Shown: positions 1-5,896 of the stretch, piece after piece
Numbering within the stretch: the stretch's first letter is position 1
How the letters are laid out: each line of letters begins with the position of its first letter
NCBI GenBank assembly: GCA_000436795.1
Contig: HF993264.1
Coordinates: 1 to 5,933, forward strand
Reading direction: 5' to 3'
Source: Bacteroides sp. CAG:1076
GTDB lineage: Bacteria > Bacteroidota > Bacteroidia > Bacteroidales > Bacteroidaceae
Length of the DNA stretch: 5,933 nt
Translations under genes and position numbers: made by a program
Notes under the pieces: model-generated
Seen by the model: the letters and a program-made list of their open reading frames with translations, nothing else
Databases searched by the model: none
Told to the model about the DNA's origin: nothing

Positions 1-40
1 CCAACCTTTGTTAACCTTAAATCTAATACTATGAAAAACA
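1..40 (-). ncRNA. 5' part of a putative small RNA of a repeated Bacteroides family, cut by the window edge
   Basis: Read on the minus strand, a consensus Bacteroides promoter (46-76) points toward the left edge, and transcription should start near position 40. The transcript would begin CACTGTGTTTTTC-like and run through AAGGTTAACAAAGGTTGG to the edge, with the motif AAGGTT occurring twice, 4 bases apart (13-18 and 3-8). No convincing reading frame exists. The last 14 bases before the edge are repeated at 5920-5933, where they continue into a hairpin plus T-run, so the missing 3' end here is probably a similar terminator. From memory this core recurs in Bacteroides genomes and may belong to the family of paralogous sRNAs described in B. 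thetaiotaomicron; I cannot verify that. The start site and the RNA itself are inferred; function unknown. Confidence 0.6.
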
Positions 41-45
41 CAGTG

Positions 46-76
46 CAAAGATACGGACTTCCTGCAAACAAGCAAA
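46..76 (-). promoter_or_regulatory. Bacteroides-type sigma-70 promoter of the left small RNA
   Basis: On the minus strand there is a TTTG (-33 element, 73-76), a 19-nt spacer, and TATCTTTG (46-53), an exact match to the TAnnTTTG -7 box. It is the only promoter in the window where I find both elements at the expected spacing. The -33 element lies inside the T-run that ends the nadA terminator, so terminator and promoter are packed with no gap. Confidence 0.75.
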
Positions 77-144
77 AAAAGAGTGATAAAAATATGCTTT
101 ATAACACGTTTTAAGAAAAAGCATATTTTTATCACTCCTTTTTT
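74..144. terminator. Bidirectional intrinsic terminator downstream of nadA
   Basis: The arms 81-100 and 118-137 are perfect 20-bp inverted complements around a 17-nt loop. Both sides carry a homopolymer: seven A at 74-80, read as seven T on the minus strand, and six T at 139-144 on the plus strand. It lies 19 bp past the nadA stop codon, so its main job is probably ending nadA transcription. It would also stop plus-strand transcription entering from the left. Confidence 0.85.
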
Positions 145-155
145 AACACTTTAGC

Positions 156-1148
156 CTATAATCCGAGCTTTGCTGAAATTTCCAGCATTTTCTTGATAGG
201 TCGAACTGCCTTTTCAGCGATTTCATTATCAACTTTTACTTCAGGCCACTCGTACTTCAAGGTATTATACAATTTCTCGAGAGTATTCAAGCGCATGAAG
301 TTACATTCATTGCAAGCACATGTGCTATCTTCCGGAGGAGCCGGAATAAAATTCTTATTCGGACATTTCTTTCTCATTTCATAAAGGATACCACTCTCTG
401 TAGCCACTATAAAGTTTTTCTTGTCGCTTGCCATAGCATATTTTAACAATCCAGCCGTCGATCCTACTTTATCAGCCAGCTTTGCAACTGCACCTTTACA
501 TTCTGGATGTACCAATACATCCGCATCCGGATATTGTTTCTTTAACTCTATAATCTTTTCGACGGAAAATTTTTCGTGTACATGACAAGCTCCATCCCAA
601 AGTAACATACTCCGGTTAGTAATAGAGTTAATATAATTACCCAAATTTTTATCCGGACCAAAAATAATTTTTTGTTCCTTTGGGAAACTTTCTACTATCT
701 GCTTGGCATTTGTAGAAGTCACTACGACATCAGTTACCGCTTTTACTGCCGCACTGGTGTTGACATACGAAATGACCGTATGGTCTGGATGCTCTTTGAC
801 AAACTGAGAAAATTCATCAGCAGGGCAACTATCGGCAAGTGAGCACCCGGCATTCAAGTCAGGAATCAGTACCTTTTTGTCAGGACACAATATTTTTGCC
901 GTTTCTCCCATGAAGTGTACTCCACACATTACAATGATATCAGCATCGGTCTTTGCTGCCCATTGTGCCAGTGCAAGACTGTCACCGATAAAATCTGCAA
1001 TTTCCTGTATTTCGTCAGCCTGGTAGTAATGCCCGAGGATAACTGCGTTTTTTTCCTTGCGCAACTTGTCTATTTCAGCTTTCAAATCGAGAGCCTTATC
1101 TACGGGTTCAGTTACATAACCCCTTTTCAACCATTCTTCTTTATTCAT
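156..1148 (-). CDS. nadA: Quinolinate synthase NadA
   Basis: NadA condenses iminoaspartate (from NadB) with dihydroxyacetone phosphate to give quinolinate, the precursor of NAD; it is a cytosolic [4Fe-4S] enzyme. The 330-residue product has the normal family length. Family blocks are visible in order: HYY (40-42), FMGETAKIL (79-87), AGCSLADSC (100-108), YVNTSAAVKA (128-137), PDKNLG (165-170), DGACHVHEKF (185-194), VHPEC (213-217), VGST (228-231) and the Cys-rich CACNEC (277-282). By alignment from memory with the E. coli enzyme (C113, C200, C297), the cluster ligands should be C102, C188 and C282. The C-terminal cysteine block is CxCxxC rather than the E. coli CxxCxxC. The start at 1148 gives MNKEEWLKRG; no Shine-Dalgarno is seen, only an A-rich leader, as usual in this phylum. 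It ends at a TAG before a strong terminator. nadB and nadC are not next to it, so it looks monocistronic. Confidence 0.97.
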   Translation of the reverse strand: MNKEEWLKRGYVTEPVDKALDLKAEIDKLRKEKNAVILGHYYQADEIQEIADFIGDSLALAQWAAKTDADIIVMCGVHFMGETAKILCPDKKVLIPDLNAGCSLADSCPADEFSQFVKEHPDHTVISYVNTSAAVKAVTDVVVTSTNAKQIVESFPKEQKIIFGPDKNLGNYINSITNRSMLLWDGACHVHEKFSVEKIIELKKQYPDADVLVHPECKGAVAKLADKVGSTAGLLKYAMASDKKNFIVATESGILYEMRKKCPNKNFIPAPPEDSTCACNECNFMRLNTLEKLYNTLKYEWPEVKVDNEIAEKAVRPIKKMLEISAKLGL

Positions 1149-1248
1149 TATTAGATTATATTTTTTCTTCTTTTTTGAAAGAATATATGATAGTTATAAT
1201 AGGCCGTTAATAGTGTTGGTAAAAAGAATACCGGATTTCTTGTTTTTT

Positions 1249-1261
1249 AGGTTATAAATAT
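1249..1261 (+). repeat. 13-bp direct repeat, copy 1 (AGGTTATAAATAT)
   Basis: The sequence AGGTTATAAATAT is found here and again, identical, at 1547-1559. This copy lies within the presumed nadA leader, about 100 bp downstream of the putative nadA -7 box. It may be an operator half or chance in AT-rich DNA. Confidence 0.45.
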
Positions 1262-1351
1262 CCGAAGTGGAGATATTAGTTAGCCATTAACAAGCTTATG
1301 TATTGATATTATATGTTTTACTGCTTCTATTAACTAATTGTTGATATGTCG

Positions 1352-1359
1352 CAAAGTTA
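1352..1359 (-). promoter_or_regulatory. nadA: Putative -7 box for nadA
   Basis: Read on the minus strand this is TAACTTTG, an exact TAnnTTTG match. No clear TTG/TTTG element is found 19-21 bp upstream. If used, transcription starts near 1346 and nadA has an unusually long leader of about 200 nt. I saw no better match closer to the gene. Confidence 0.5.
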
Positions 1360-1546
1360 AAAACTTTCCCTTTATTCACTTCCGATTTTTAGCTAAAAAA
1401 TATGTTTAAACTACTGATGAAACTTTCTGTTAAGTTTCTTGGATTGTTGGTTTTCTGGAAGCCATAACGTTTTTATCGGATAATGCAAGATTTATTTTTC
1501 ATTTTCTTTGATTTGGTTTTTTACACCTTTTCCACCGTTTTCAACA

Positions 1547-1559
1547 AGGTTATAAATAT
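1547..1559 (+). repeat. 13-bp direct repeat, copy 2 (AGGTTATAAATAT)
   Basis: Identical to 1249-1261. This copy ends 7 bp before the -7 box of the methyltransferase gene, in the spacer region where a bound protein would compete with RNA polymerase. Confidence 0.45.
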
Positions 1560-1566
1560 AGTTTCC

Positions 1567-1574
1567 TATCTTTG
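1567..1574 (+). promoter_or_regulatory. -7 box for the RNA methyltransferase gene
   Basis: TATCTTTG matches TAnnTTTG exactly and sits 22 bp before the ATG at 1597, giving a predicted leader of about 15-18 nt. The -33 element is not recognisable at the expected spacing, so expression may be modest or need an activator. Confidence 0.65.
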
Positions 1575-1596
1575 TGAACGGAATAAAGATTGAATT

Positions 1597-2136
1597 ATGT
1601 CTGAATTAAGAAAACTGAAAATAACCGAAATGCACCGTCTGTCGGTGGAAGAATTTAAGGAAGCAAGAAAACTTCCACTGGTTGTAGTGTTGGATGAAGT
1701 ACGTAGTCTGCATAATATAGGGGCGGTTTTTCGTACTTCGGATGCTTTTCTGGTTAATTGTATTTATTTATGTGGCATTACAGCTACACCTCCTCATCCA
1801 GAAATGCATAAGACTGCTCTGGGAGCTGAGTATACTGTCGACTGGAAATATTGCAAGCGTACACAAGATGCTGTAGATGAACTTCATGCAAATGGATATA
1901 CTGTACTGGCTATTGAACAGTGCGAAGGCAGTACAATGCTTGATAAATTAGTTTTGGAAGCAGATAAAAAATATGCTATTGTGATGGGAAACGAAGTAAA
2001 AGGAGTACAGCAGGAAGTTGTGAATATGTGTGACGGTTGCATTGAAATCCCTCAATATGGTACCAAACATTCGTTGAATGTTTCGGTAACTGCAGGTATT
2101 GTTCTGTGGGAATTTGCCAATAAAATGATGAAATAA
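1597..2136 (+). CDS. TrmH/SpoU-family RNA 2'-O-methyltransferase (SPOUT class)
   Basis: The protein should transfer a methyl group from S-adenosylmethionine to a ribose 2'-OH in tRNA or rRNA, in the cytosol. All three motifs of the SpoU family are visible in the 179-residue product. Motif 1 is at about 33-50 (LDEVRSLHNIGAVFRTSD, with N40 and catalytic-type R46). Motif 2 is at 128-137 (IVMGNEVKGV). Motif 3 is at 149-168, with P152, H158-S-L-N161-V-S and the trailing TAG. Motifs 2 and 3 form the trefoil knot that binds the cofactor and the dimer interface. There is no N-terminal L30e-like RNA-binding domain as in RlmB, and the length is short, closer to single-domain TrmH/TrmL-like enzymes. The substrate nucleotide cannot be told from the sequence, so no gene symbol is given. 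The first ATG follows the -7 box closely and no other start is likely. It is divergent from nadA and convergent with the DUF4294 gene, so it is probably monocistronic. Confidence 0.93.
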   Translation: MSELRKLKITEMHRLSVEEFKEARKLPLVVVLDEVRSLHNIGAVFRTSDAFLVNCIYLCGITATPPHPEMHKTALGAEYTVDWKYCKRTQDAVDELHANGYTVLAIEQCEGSTMLDKLVLEADKKYAIVMGNEVKGVQQEVVNMCDGCIEIPQYGTKHSLNVSVTAGIVLWEFANKMMK

Positions 2137-2144
2137 GTATAAGT

Positions 2145-2185
2145 AATACCTTGTTCCTGCCATTGAAGGAATAAGGTATTATTCT
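2145..2185 (+). terminator. Hairpin terminator after the RNA methyltransferase gene
   Basis: Arms 2145-2157 and 2168-2180 form a 13-bp stem with one G-T wobble and a 10-nt loop, 8 bp past the TAA stop. The following T-run is weak (ATTCTTTGTT), so termination may be incomplete. The right arm could also pair with 2195-2202 downstream. Confidence 0.7.
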
Positions 2186-2235
2186 TTGTTGATAACCTTA
2201 TTGATAACTTGTTAATTTATTGATTATCACTATTG

Positions 2236-2838
2236 TTATAACTGTCCGTTTTCTACAAGGGTAACAACTCTTTCTATCATCTTATCTTCATCATCAGGAT
2301 GATATTCTTTTTTCAAGCTTGCTCCAAACAGAGCTGCGAATGTCTGATAAAATCCTGCCTTAAACGGACCCATGAATGCTTTTACCAGTTGGTAAGACGA
2401 CTGGTTACATTCCCTGTTTACTAGCTTAATCAGTAATTTCCCTTGTGAGAAAGTAAGTTTTTTCATTCGAGGCGTATATTGTTCCTTCAGACCTTTTTCT
2501 ACCATCTTTATATGGCGTGTGCGTGCTTTCTCATTAGGAAGAGTCTGTAGATATTCATATGTTTCGATAACTGCCCTGTTTATTTCCTTCGCCAGTGGAA
2601 GTGTCTTTTTTACATCTCTTACCAGTTTATAGTAATATCTTTCTTGTTTTTTGTTTTTAAACCTCAATCGAGGGTATACATATATATTTTTTAGCGTTAT
2701 ACAAGGTATAGTATCTCCTTCATATACACAAACAGGAACCATATATCCCTTAGTGTCCGATGGAGAATGCTTTTGTGCGTTGGCTTTCAGTGCAAAAGCT
2801 ATCAGCAGAAATAGTAATATGTATACACTATTTTTCAT
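2236..2838 (-). CDS. Secreted DUF4294 family protein
   Basis: This is a Bacteroidetes protein of the DUF4294 family; its function is not known. With the start chosen here it has 200 residues. An N-terminal signal peptide is clear: MKNS, a hydrophobic stretch at 5-17, and an ANA cleavage site at 19-21, so the mature protein should begin near Q22 in the periplasm. Conserved family blocks follow: GDTIP (41-45), YVYPRLRFKNKKQ (53-65), LVRDVKKTLPLAK (72-84), then a strongly conserved part at 116-155 with QGKLLIKL and NRECNQSSYQL, and FKAGFYQTFAALFG (159-172), ending in an acidic tail. An in-frame ATG at 2901 would add 21 residues before the signal peptide and leave only 14-23 bp to the divergent gene. 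I prefer 2838 because it puts the signal peptide at the N-terminus and leaves room for promoters. No catalytic residues are recognisable. It converges on the methyltransferase gene and has no evident partner. Confidence 0.88.
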   Translation of the reverse strand: MKNSVYILLFLLIAFALKANAQKHSPSDTKGYMVPVCVYEGDTIPCITLKNIYVYPRLRFKNKKQERYYYKLVRDVKKTLPLAKEINRAVIETYEYLQTLPNEKARTRHIKMVEKGLKEQYTPRMKKLTFSQGKLLIKLVNRECNQSSYQLVKAFMGPFKAGFYQTFAALFGASLKKEYHPDDEDKMIERVVTLVENGQL

Positions 2839-2843
2839 GCTCG

Positions 2844-2851
2844 CAAAAATA
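2844..2851 (-). promoter_or_regulatory. Possible -7 box just before the DUF4294 gene
   Basis: Read on the minus strand this is TATTTTTG, matching TAnnTTTG, with its last base 5 nt from the ATG at 2838. A start site 4-6 nt downstream would fall at or next to the ATG, giving a leaderless or nearly leaderless mRNA. No -33 element is seen, so a chance match is possible. Confidence 0.35.
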
Positions 2852-2924
2852 CGCATAATAATGAAGCTGTGTCTGATAATACGAATTTTTAACTTATACA
2901 AGGCGTTGAAAAGCTGTGAATAGA

Positions 2925-4973
2925 ATGTTAATAAGAACGTTTATTGTTTGTGTATTAGTTAGTTATATAGTTACTGACTTACAAGCTCAATCGAATTGGG
3001 TTGAGTGGAAGGAGGATATTTCCGAAACTGAGGATATAAGCAACTGGCAAGAGCAATATGAGTTTCTCAGTGAACTGGCAGAGCATCCTTTTAATATCAA
3101 TACGGTTACCAAAGAACAACTGGAGCAGTTGCCCTTTCTGTCGGATCAGATGATAGAAAATATCTTGTATTATATATATAAATATGGTCCGATGGTAAGT
3201 AAGAAGGAGTTGTTGGGAATAGAAGGTATGGACTGGCAGACCAGGAAATTTCTGGAAGATTTTATTTATATTGGAGAGGCTGAAAAAGAGAAAGATAAGT
3301 TCTGGTGGAAAGATGTCTTGAAATATAATAAACAGGAGTTGTTAACACGTGTGGATATTCCTTTGTATATGAAATCGGGGTATGCAGATTATAATGAAAA
3401 GCTTTTGGAAAAATATCCCAACCGCAAGTATTATGGAGATCCGCTCTACCATAATCTGCGTTATCGGTTTCAGTTTCGAAATCAGTTGTATATGGGATTT
3501 ACAGCTGAGAAAGATGCCGGAGAGCCCTTTTTCTGCAGATACAATAAAAAAGGGTACGATTTTTATTCTGCTTATTTCTTTCTACAAAATATAAAGAAGT
3601 TGAAGGCATTTGCAATAGGTAATTATCGGGTAAGTTTCGGATATGGACTGGTTATCAATACGGGAGGATTTAATTTGGGAAAGTCGGGCTCATTAGGAAG
3701 TATGAACCGTATGGGAAGAGGAATAACCAAATATACTTCGACAGATGAAAGCAATTATTTACAGGGGATAGCTGCTACATATAATCTAAAGAAACGTTGG
3801 ACATTGTCTGCTTTTTATTCATTTCGTAAGCGGGATGCACGTATAGAAGATATGTTTATAAAGTCGTTGAAAACGGATGGATATCATCGGTTGAAAAAAG
3901 ATATTGAAAAGAAGAATACTATAAATAATCATTTGGTTGGTAGTAATTTAATATATAATGGAAAACAATTTGAATTTGGTTTAACAGGTGTTTATACTGT
4001 TTTCAACAAAGTGTTGAATCCTGATTTTCGTCCCTACAATTTGTATTATCCTCGTGGAAAATATTTTTTCAATGTAGGAGGAAGTTATAAGTTCTTTTTC
4101 CATAAGTTTATTTTATCAGGGGAAACGGCCTTCGATAAATCTGGTAGAGTTGCTACACTGAATATGCTAAGTTATTCACCGGCTGTTCATACAAGTTTCT
4201 TACTTATTAACCGATACTATGATAAACGTTATCAGGCTATTTATGCAGATGCTTTTGGCGAAAATTCTAAATTACAGAATGAAACGGGTATTTATATAGG
4301 ACTGGAATCCAGCTTTTTCAGTAAATTGAAGATTGCATGTTATGGTGACTTCTTCCATTTCTTTTATCGAAGATATCAGGTTGATAAAGATCATACATCC
4401 GGTTTTGATGGTTTGTGTCAGTTGAGTTATTCACCTATTAATTCACTGACTATGTTGATAAAGTATAGCTATAAGAATAAAGCGAAAAACTACACTTCAG
4501 CCGATGAGAAAAAATATATATTGCCTTATATCCGTCAGCGTCTGCATTATCAACTATCGTATAAACCCTGTGATAAATTCTGGTTGAAAACTGCAACCGA
4601 ATATGTGCATACTGCTTATAAATCCGGATCATCTTCGAGCGGAGGTTTTATTAACGGAACACTGGGTACCAGTTTATCTTTTGTACCGGTACAGATTTTA
4701 TGTAGTGGAGCTTGGTTTCATACACAGAATTATGACTCACGCATTTATATGTATGAACCGGGCTTGCTGTATGCCTTTTCTATGTTTTCTTTTTATGGAA
4801 GAGGCAGCCGTTGGGCAGTCAATTTAAAGTATAATTATAAGAACCGGTTAATAATTCAGGGAAAATGGGGATTGACTTACTATAAAGACCGTGACCGGAT
4901 CAGTTCGGGAACAGAGGAAATACAAGGAAACCGTAAGTCGGATATACAATTACAACTGAAAGTAAAGTGGTAA
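2925..4973 (+). CDS. Probable outer-membrane protein with N-terminal ComEA-like helix-hairpin-helix region
   Basis: The 682-residue product begins with a signal peptide (hydrophobic 5-17, QAQ at 20-22). Residues 55-115 resemble a ComEA-type double helix-hairpin-helix: INTVTKEQLEQLP, then helices, YKYGPMVSKKELLGIEGMD, and a closing helix. In ComEA this fold binds DNA without sequence specificity, but here the first hairpin reads LPFLSD instead of LPGIG, so it lacks the glycines that contact the phosphate backbone. After a charged linker (119-130) the rest, about 173-682, is rich in Tyr, Phe and alternating polar/aromatic stretches (for example NLRYRFQFRNQLYMGF), and the chain ends in Trp within LQLKVKW, as expected of a beta-barrel inserted by the Bam machinery. 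I therefore infer a barrel with a periplasmic helix-hairpin-helix module; the barrel is not proven. A GTG at 2916 would add three residues; the ATG at 2925 is preferred. It ends in tandem TAA stops and probably reads through into the radical SAM gene. Similar proteins are annotated in Bacteroidetes as helix-hairpin-helix domain-containing; role unknown. Confidence 0.8.
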   Translation: MLIRTFIVCVLVSYIVTDLQAQSNWVEWKEDISETEDISNWQEQYEFLSELAEHPFNINTVTKEQLEQLPFLSDQMIENILYYIYKYGPMVSKKELLGIEGMDWQTRKFLEDFIYIGEAEKEKDKFWWKDVLKYNKQELLTRVDIPLYMKSGYADYNEKLLEKYPNRKYYGDPLYHNLRYRFQFRNQLYMGFTAEKDAGEPFFCRYNKKGYDFYSAYFFLQNIKKLKAFAIGNYRVSFGYGLVINTGGFNLGKSGSLGSMNRMGRGITKYTSTDESNYLQGIAATYNLKKRWTLSAFYSFRKRDARIEDMFIKSLKTDGYHRLKKDIEKKNTINNHLVGSNLIYNGKQFEFGLTGVYTVFNKVLNPDFRPYNLYYPRGKYFFNVGGSYKFFFHKFILSGETAFDKSGRVATLNMLSYSPAVHTSFLLINRYYDKRYQAIYADAFGENSKLQNETGIYIGLESSFFSKLKIACYGDFFHFFYRRYQVDKDHTSGFDGLCQLSYSPINSLTMLIKYSYKNKAKNYTSADEKKYILPYIRQRLHYQLSYKPCDKFWLKTATEYVHTAYKSGSSSSGGFINGTLGTSLSFVPVQILCSGAWFHTQNYDSRIYMYEPGLLYAFSMFSFYGRGSRWAVNLKYNYKNRLIIQGKWGLTYYKDRDRISSGTEEIQGNRKSDIQLQLKVKW

Positions 4974-4988
4974 TAAGAATATAATGTG

Positions 4989-4996
4989 TACTTTTG
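4989..4996 (+). promoter_or_regulatory. -7 box upstream of the radical SAM gene
   Basis: TACTTTTG matches TAnnTTTG exactly and is 26 bp before the ATG at 5023. No -33 element is evident. It overlaps the codons that would follow an in-frame ATG at 4984, which supports the downstream start. Confidence 0.5.
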
Positions 4997-5022
4997 TCCG
5001 TAAACTAAAACTAATACGACCT

Positions 5023-5802
5023 ATGTCAACAGTTATTTATCCTTCTCCTATATTTGGTCCCGTGCATAGCCGGCGTTTAGGCGTTTCGCTGGGAATAAAC
5101 TTACTTCCTGCCGATGGTAAGTTTTGCACATTCGATTGTATTTATTGTGAATGCGGATATAATAAAGATCATCGGCCGAAACAGAAACTTCCGACTCGTG
5201 AAGAAGTACGTGAAGCCTTGGAAAAGCGTTTGATTGATATGCAAGCCAATGGTCCTGTTCCTGATGTTCTGACGTTCGCAGGTAATGGAGAACCTACTGC
5301 TCACCCTCATTTCCCGGAAATTATAGAAGATACTTTGGCATTGCGTGATAAGTATTTCCCGAATGCAAAAGTCAGTGTGTTGAGTAATTCTACGTTTATT
5401 CACAAGGAAAAGGTTTTCGAAGCATTGAATAAGATCGATAATAACATATTAAAGCTCGATACGGTGGATGCGGAGTATATTCAACGGGTAGATCGTCCTA
5501 CGGGAACTTACGATGTAAACAAGATAATCGAAGGAATGAAAGCCTTTAAGGGTAATTTGATTATTCAGACCATGTTTATGAAAGGTAGGACCGACGAAGG
5601 TTTGGATATAGACAATACTTCCGACCGTTTTGTACTGCCATGGCTCGAAACTGTAAAGCAGATTGCTCCCCGTCAAGTCATGATTTATACAATAGATCGT
5701 GAAACTCCCGACCATTTCCTGCAAAAAGCTACACACGAAGAGCTGGACCGTATTGTAGCATTACTGAAAAAAGCAGGATTGAATGCTACGGCATCTTATT
5801 GA
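5023..5802 (+). CDS. Radical SAM protein, COG0731-like Fe-S oxidoreductase
   Basis: The 259-residue product is a cytosolic radical SAM enzyme that should cleave S-adenosylmethionine to a 5'-deoxyadenosyl radical; the substrate is unknown. The cluster-binding CxxxCxxC motif is at C35, C39 and C42 (KFCTFDCIYC), followed by C44. The glycine-rich SAM-binding segment is FAGNGEP (85-91), then VSVLSNST (117-124), LKLDT (143-147), RVDRPTGTYD (155-164), IIQTMFMKG (180-188) and MIYTIDRETPD (220-230), which together trace the partial TIM barrel. The N-terminal FGPVHSRRLGVSLGINLLP is characteristic of the COG0731 group, distantly related to the wyosine-synthesis enzyme TYW1. There is no extra SPASM-type cysteine cluster. 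An in-frame ATG at 4984 would add 13 residues, but family similarity begins near the chosen Met and a -7 box overlaps the upstream codons. It lies 49 bp behind the helix-hairpin-helix gene with no terminator between, so it may be both co-transcribed and separately expressed. Confidence 0.92.
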   Translation: MSTVIYPSPIFGPVHSRRLGVSLGINLLPADGKFCTFDCIYCECGYNKDHRPKQKLPTREEVREALEKRLIDMQANGPVPDVLTFAGNGEPTAHPHFPEIIEDTLALRDKYFPNAKVSVLSNSTFIHKEKVFEALNKIDNNILKLDTVDAEYIQRVDRPTGTYDVNKIIEGMKAFKGNLIIQTMFMKGRTDEGLDIDNTSDRFVLPWLETVKQIAPRQVMIYTIDRETPDHFLQKATHEELDRIVALLKKAGLNATASY

Positions 5803-5827
5803 AAAGAAAATATGATTGTATTCGAAG

Positions 5828-5862
5828 AAAGCTATCTCAAGAAATATTTGGGGTAGCTTTTT
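5828..5862 (+). terminator. Intrinsic terminator after the radical SAM gene
   Basis: Arms 5828-5838 and 5850-5860 pair over 11 bp with two G-T wobbles around an 11-nt loop, and five T close the hairpin (5858-5862). It lies 25 bp after the TGA stop, as expected for the end of this transcription unit. Confidence 0.8.
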
Positions 5863-5896
5863 GGGTATAATGAACGGTTCCTTCACGTATGGACAT

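Larger units (their letters stand above)
1149..1596. other. Divergent intergenic region between nadA and the RNA methyltransferase gene
   Basis: This 448-bp stretch has no credible gene. It holds a -7 box for each direction (1352-1359 minus, 1567-1574 plus), a 13-bp direct repeat (1249-1261 and 1547-1559), a 7-bp hairpin with a 6-nt loop (1419-1438), a 6-bp hairpin (1257-1262 with 1272-1277) and a long-range 8-bp inverted pair (1206-1213 with 1327-1334). The hairpins are AT-rich and lack T-runs, so I do not call terminators. I recognise no known riboswitch and no regulator site for NAD genes. Confidence 0.7.

Noticed and set aside
31..114. A 27-codon reading frame on the plus strand beginning MKNTVQRYG
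   Set aside because: It lies antisense to the small RNA and its promoter and runs through the nadA terminator. Its sequence is explained by those elements, and no plus-strand promoter or ribosome site precedes it.
193..1154. Plus-strand frames of 63 and 79 codons opposite nadA
   Set aside because: They are antisense shadows of a strongly conserved coding sequence and show no recognisable domains.
1218..1232. Operator-like GGTA-N7-TACC near nadA
   Set aside because: Four-base arms in an AT-rich leader are expected by chance and match no regulator site I know.
1419..1438. 7-bp hairpin with a 6-nt loop in the divergent intergenic region
   Set aside because: It is AT-rich, has no T-run and lies between divergent genes where no terminator is needed, so it may be chance; kept only as a note in the intergenic entry.
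5101..5736. Minus-strand frames of 95-100 codons opposite the radical SAM gene
   Set aside because: They are antisense to the radical SAM coding sequence, with no domain or promoter of their own.
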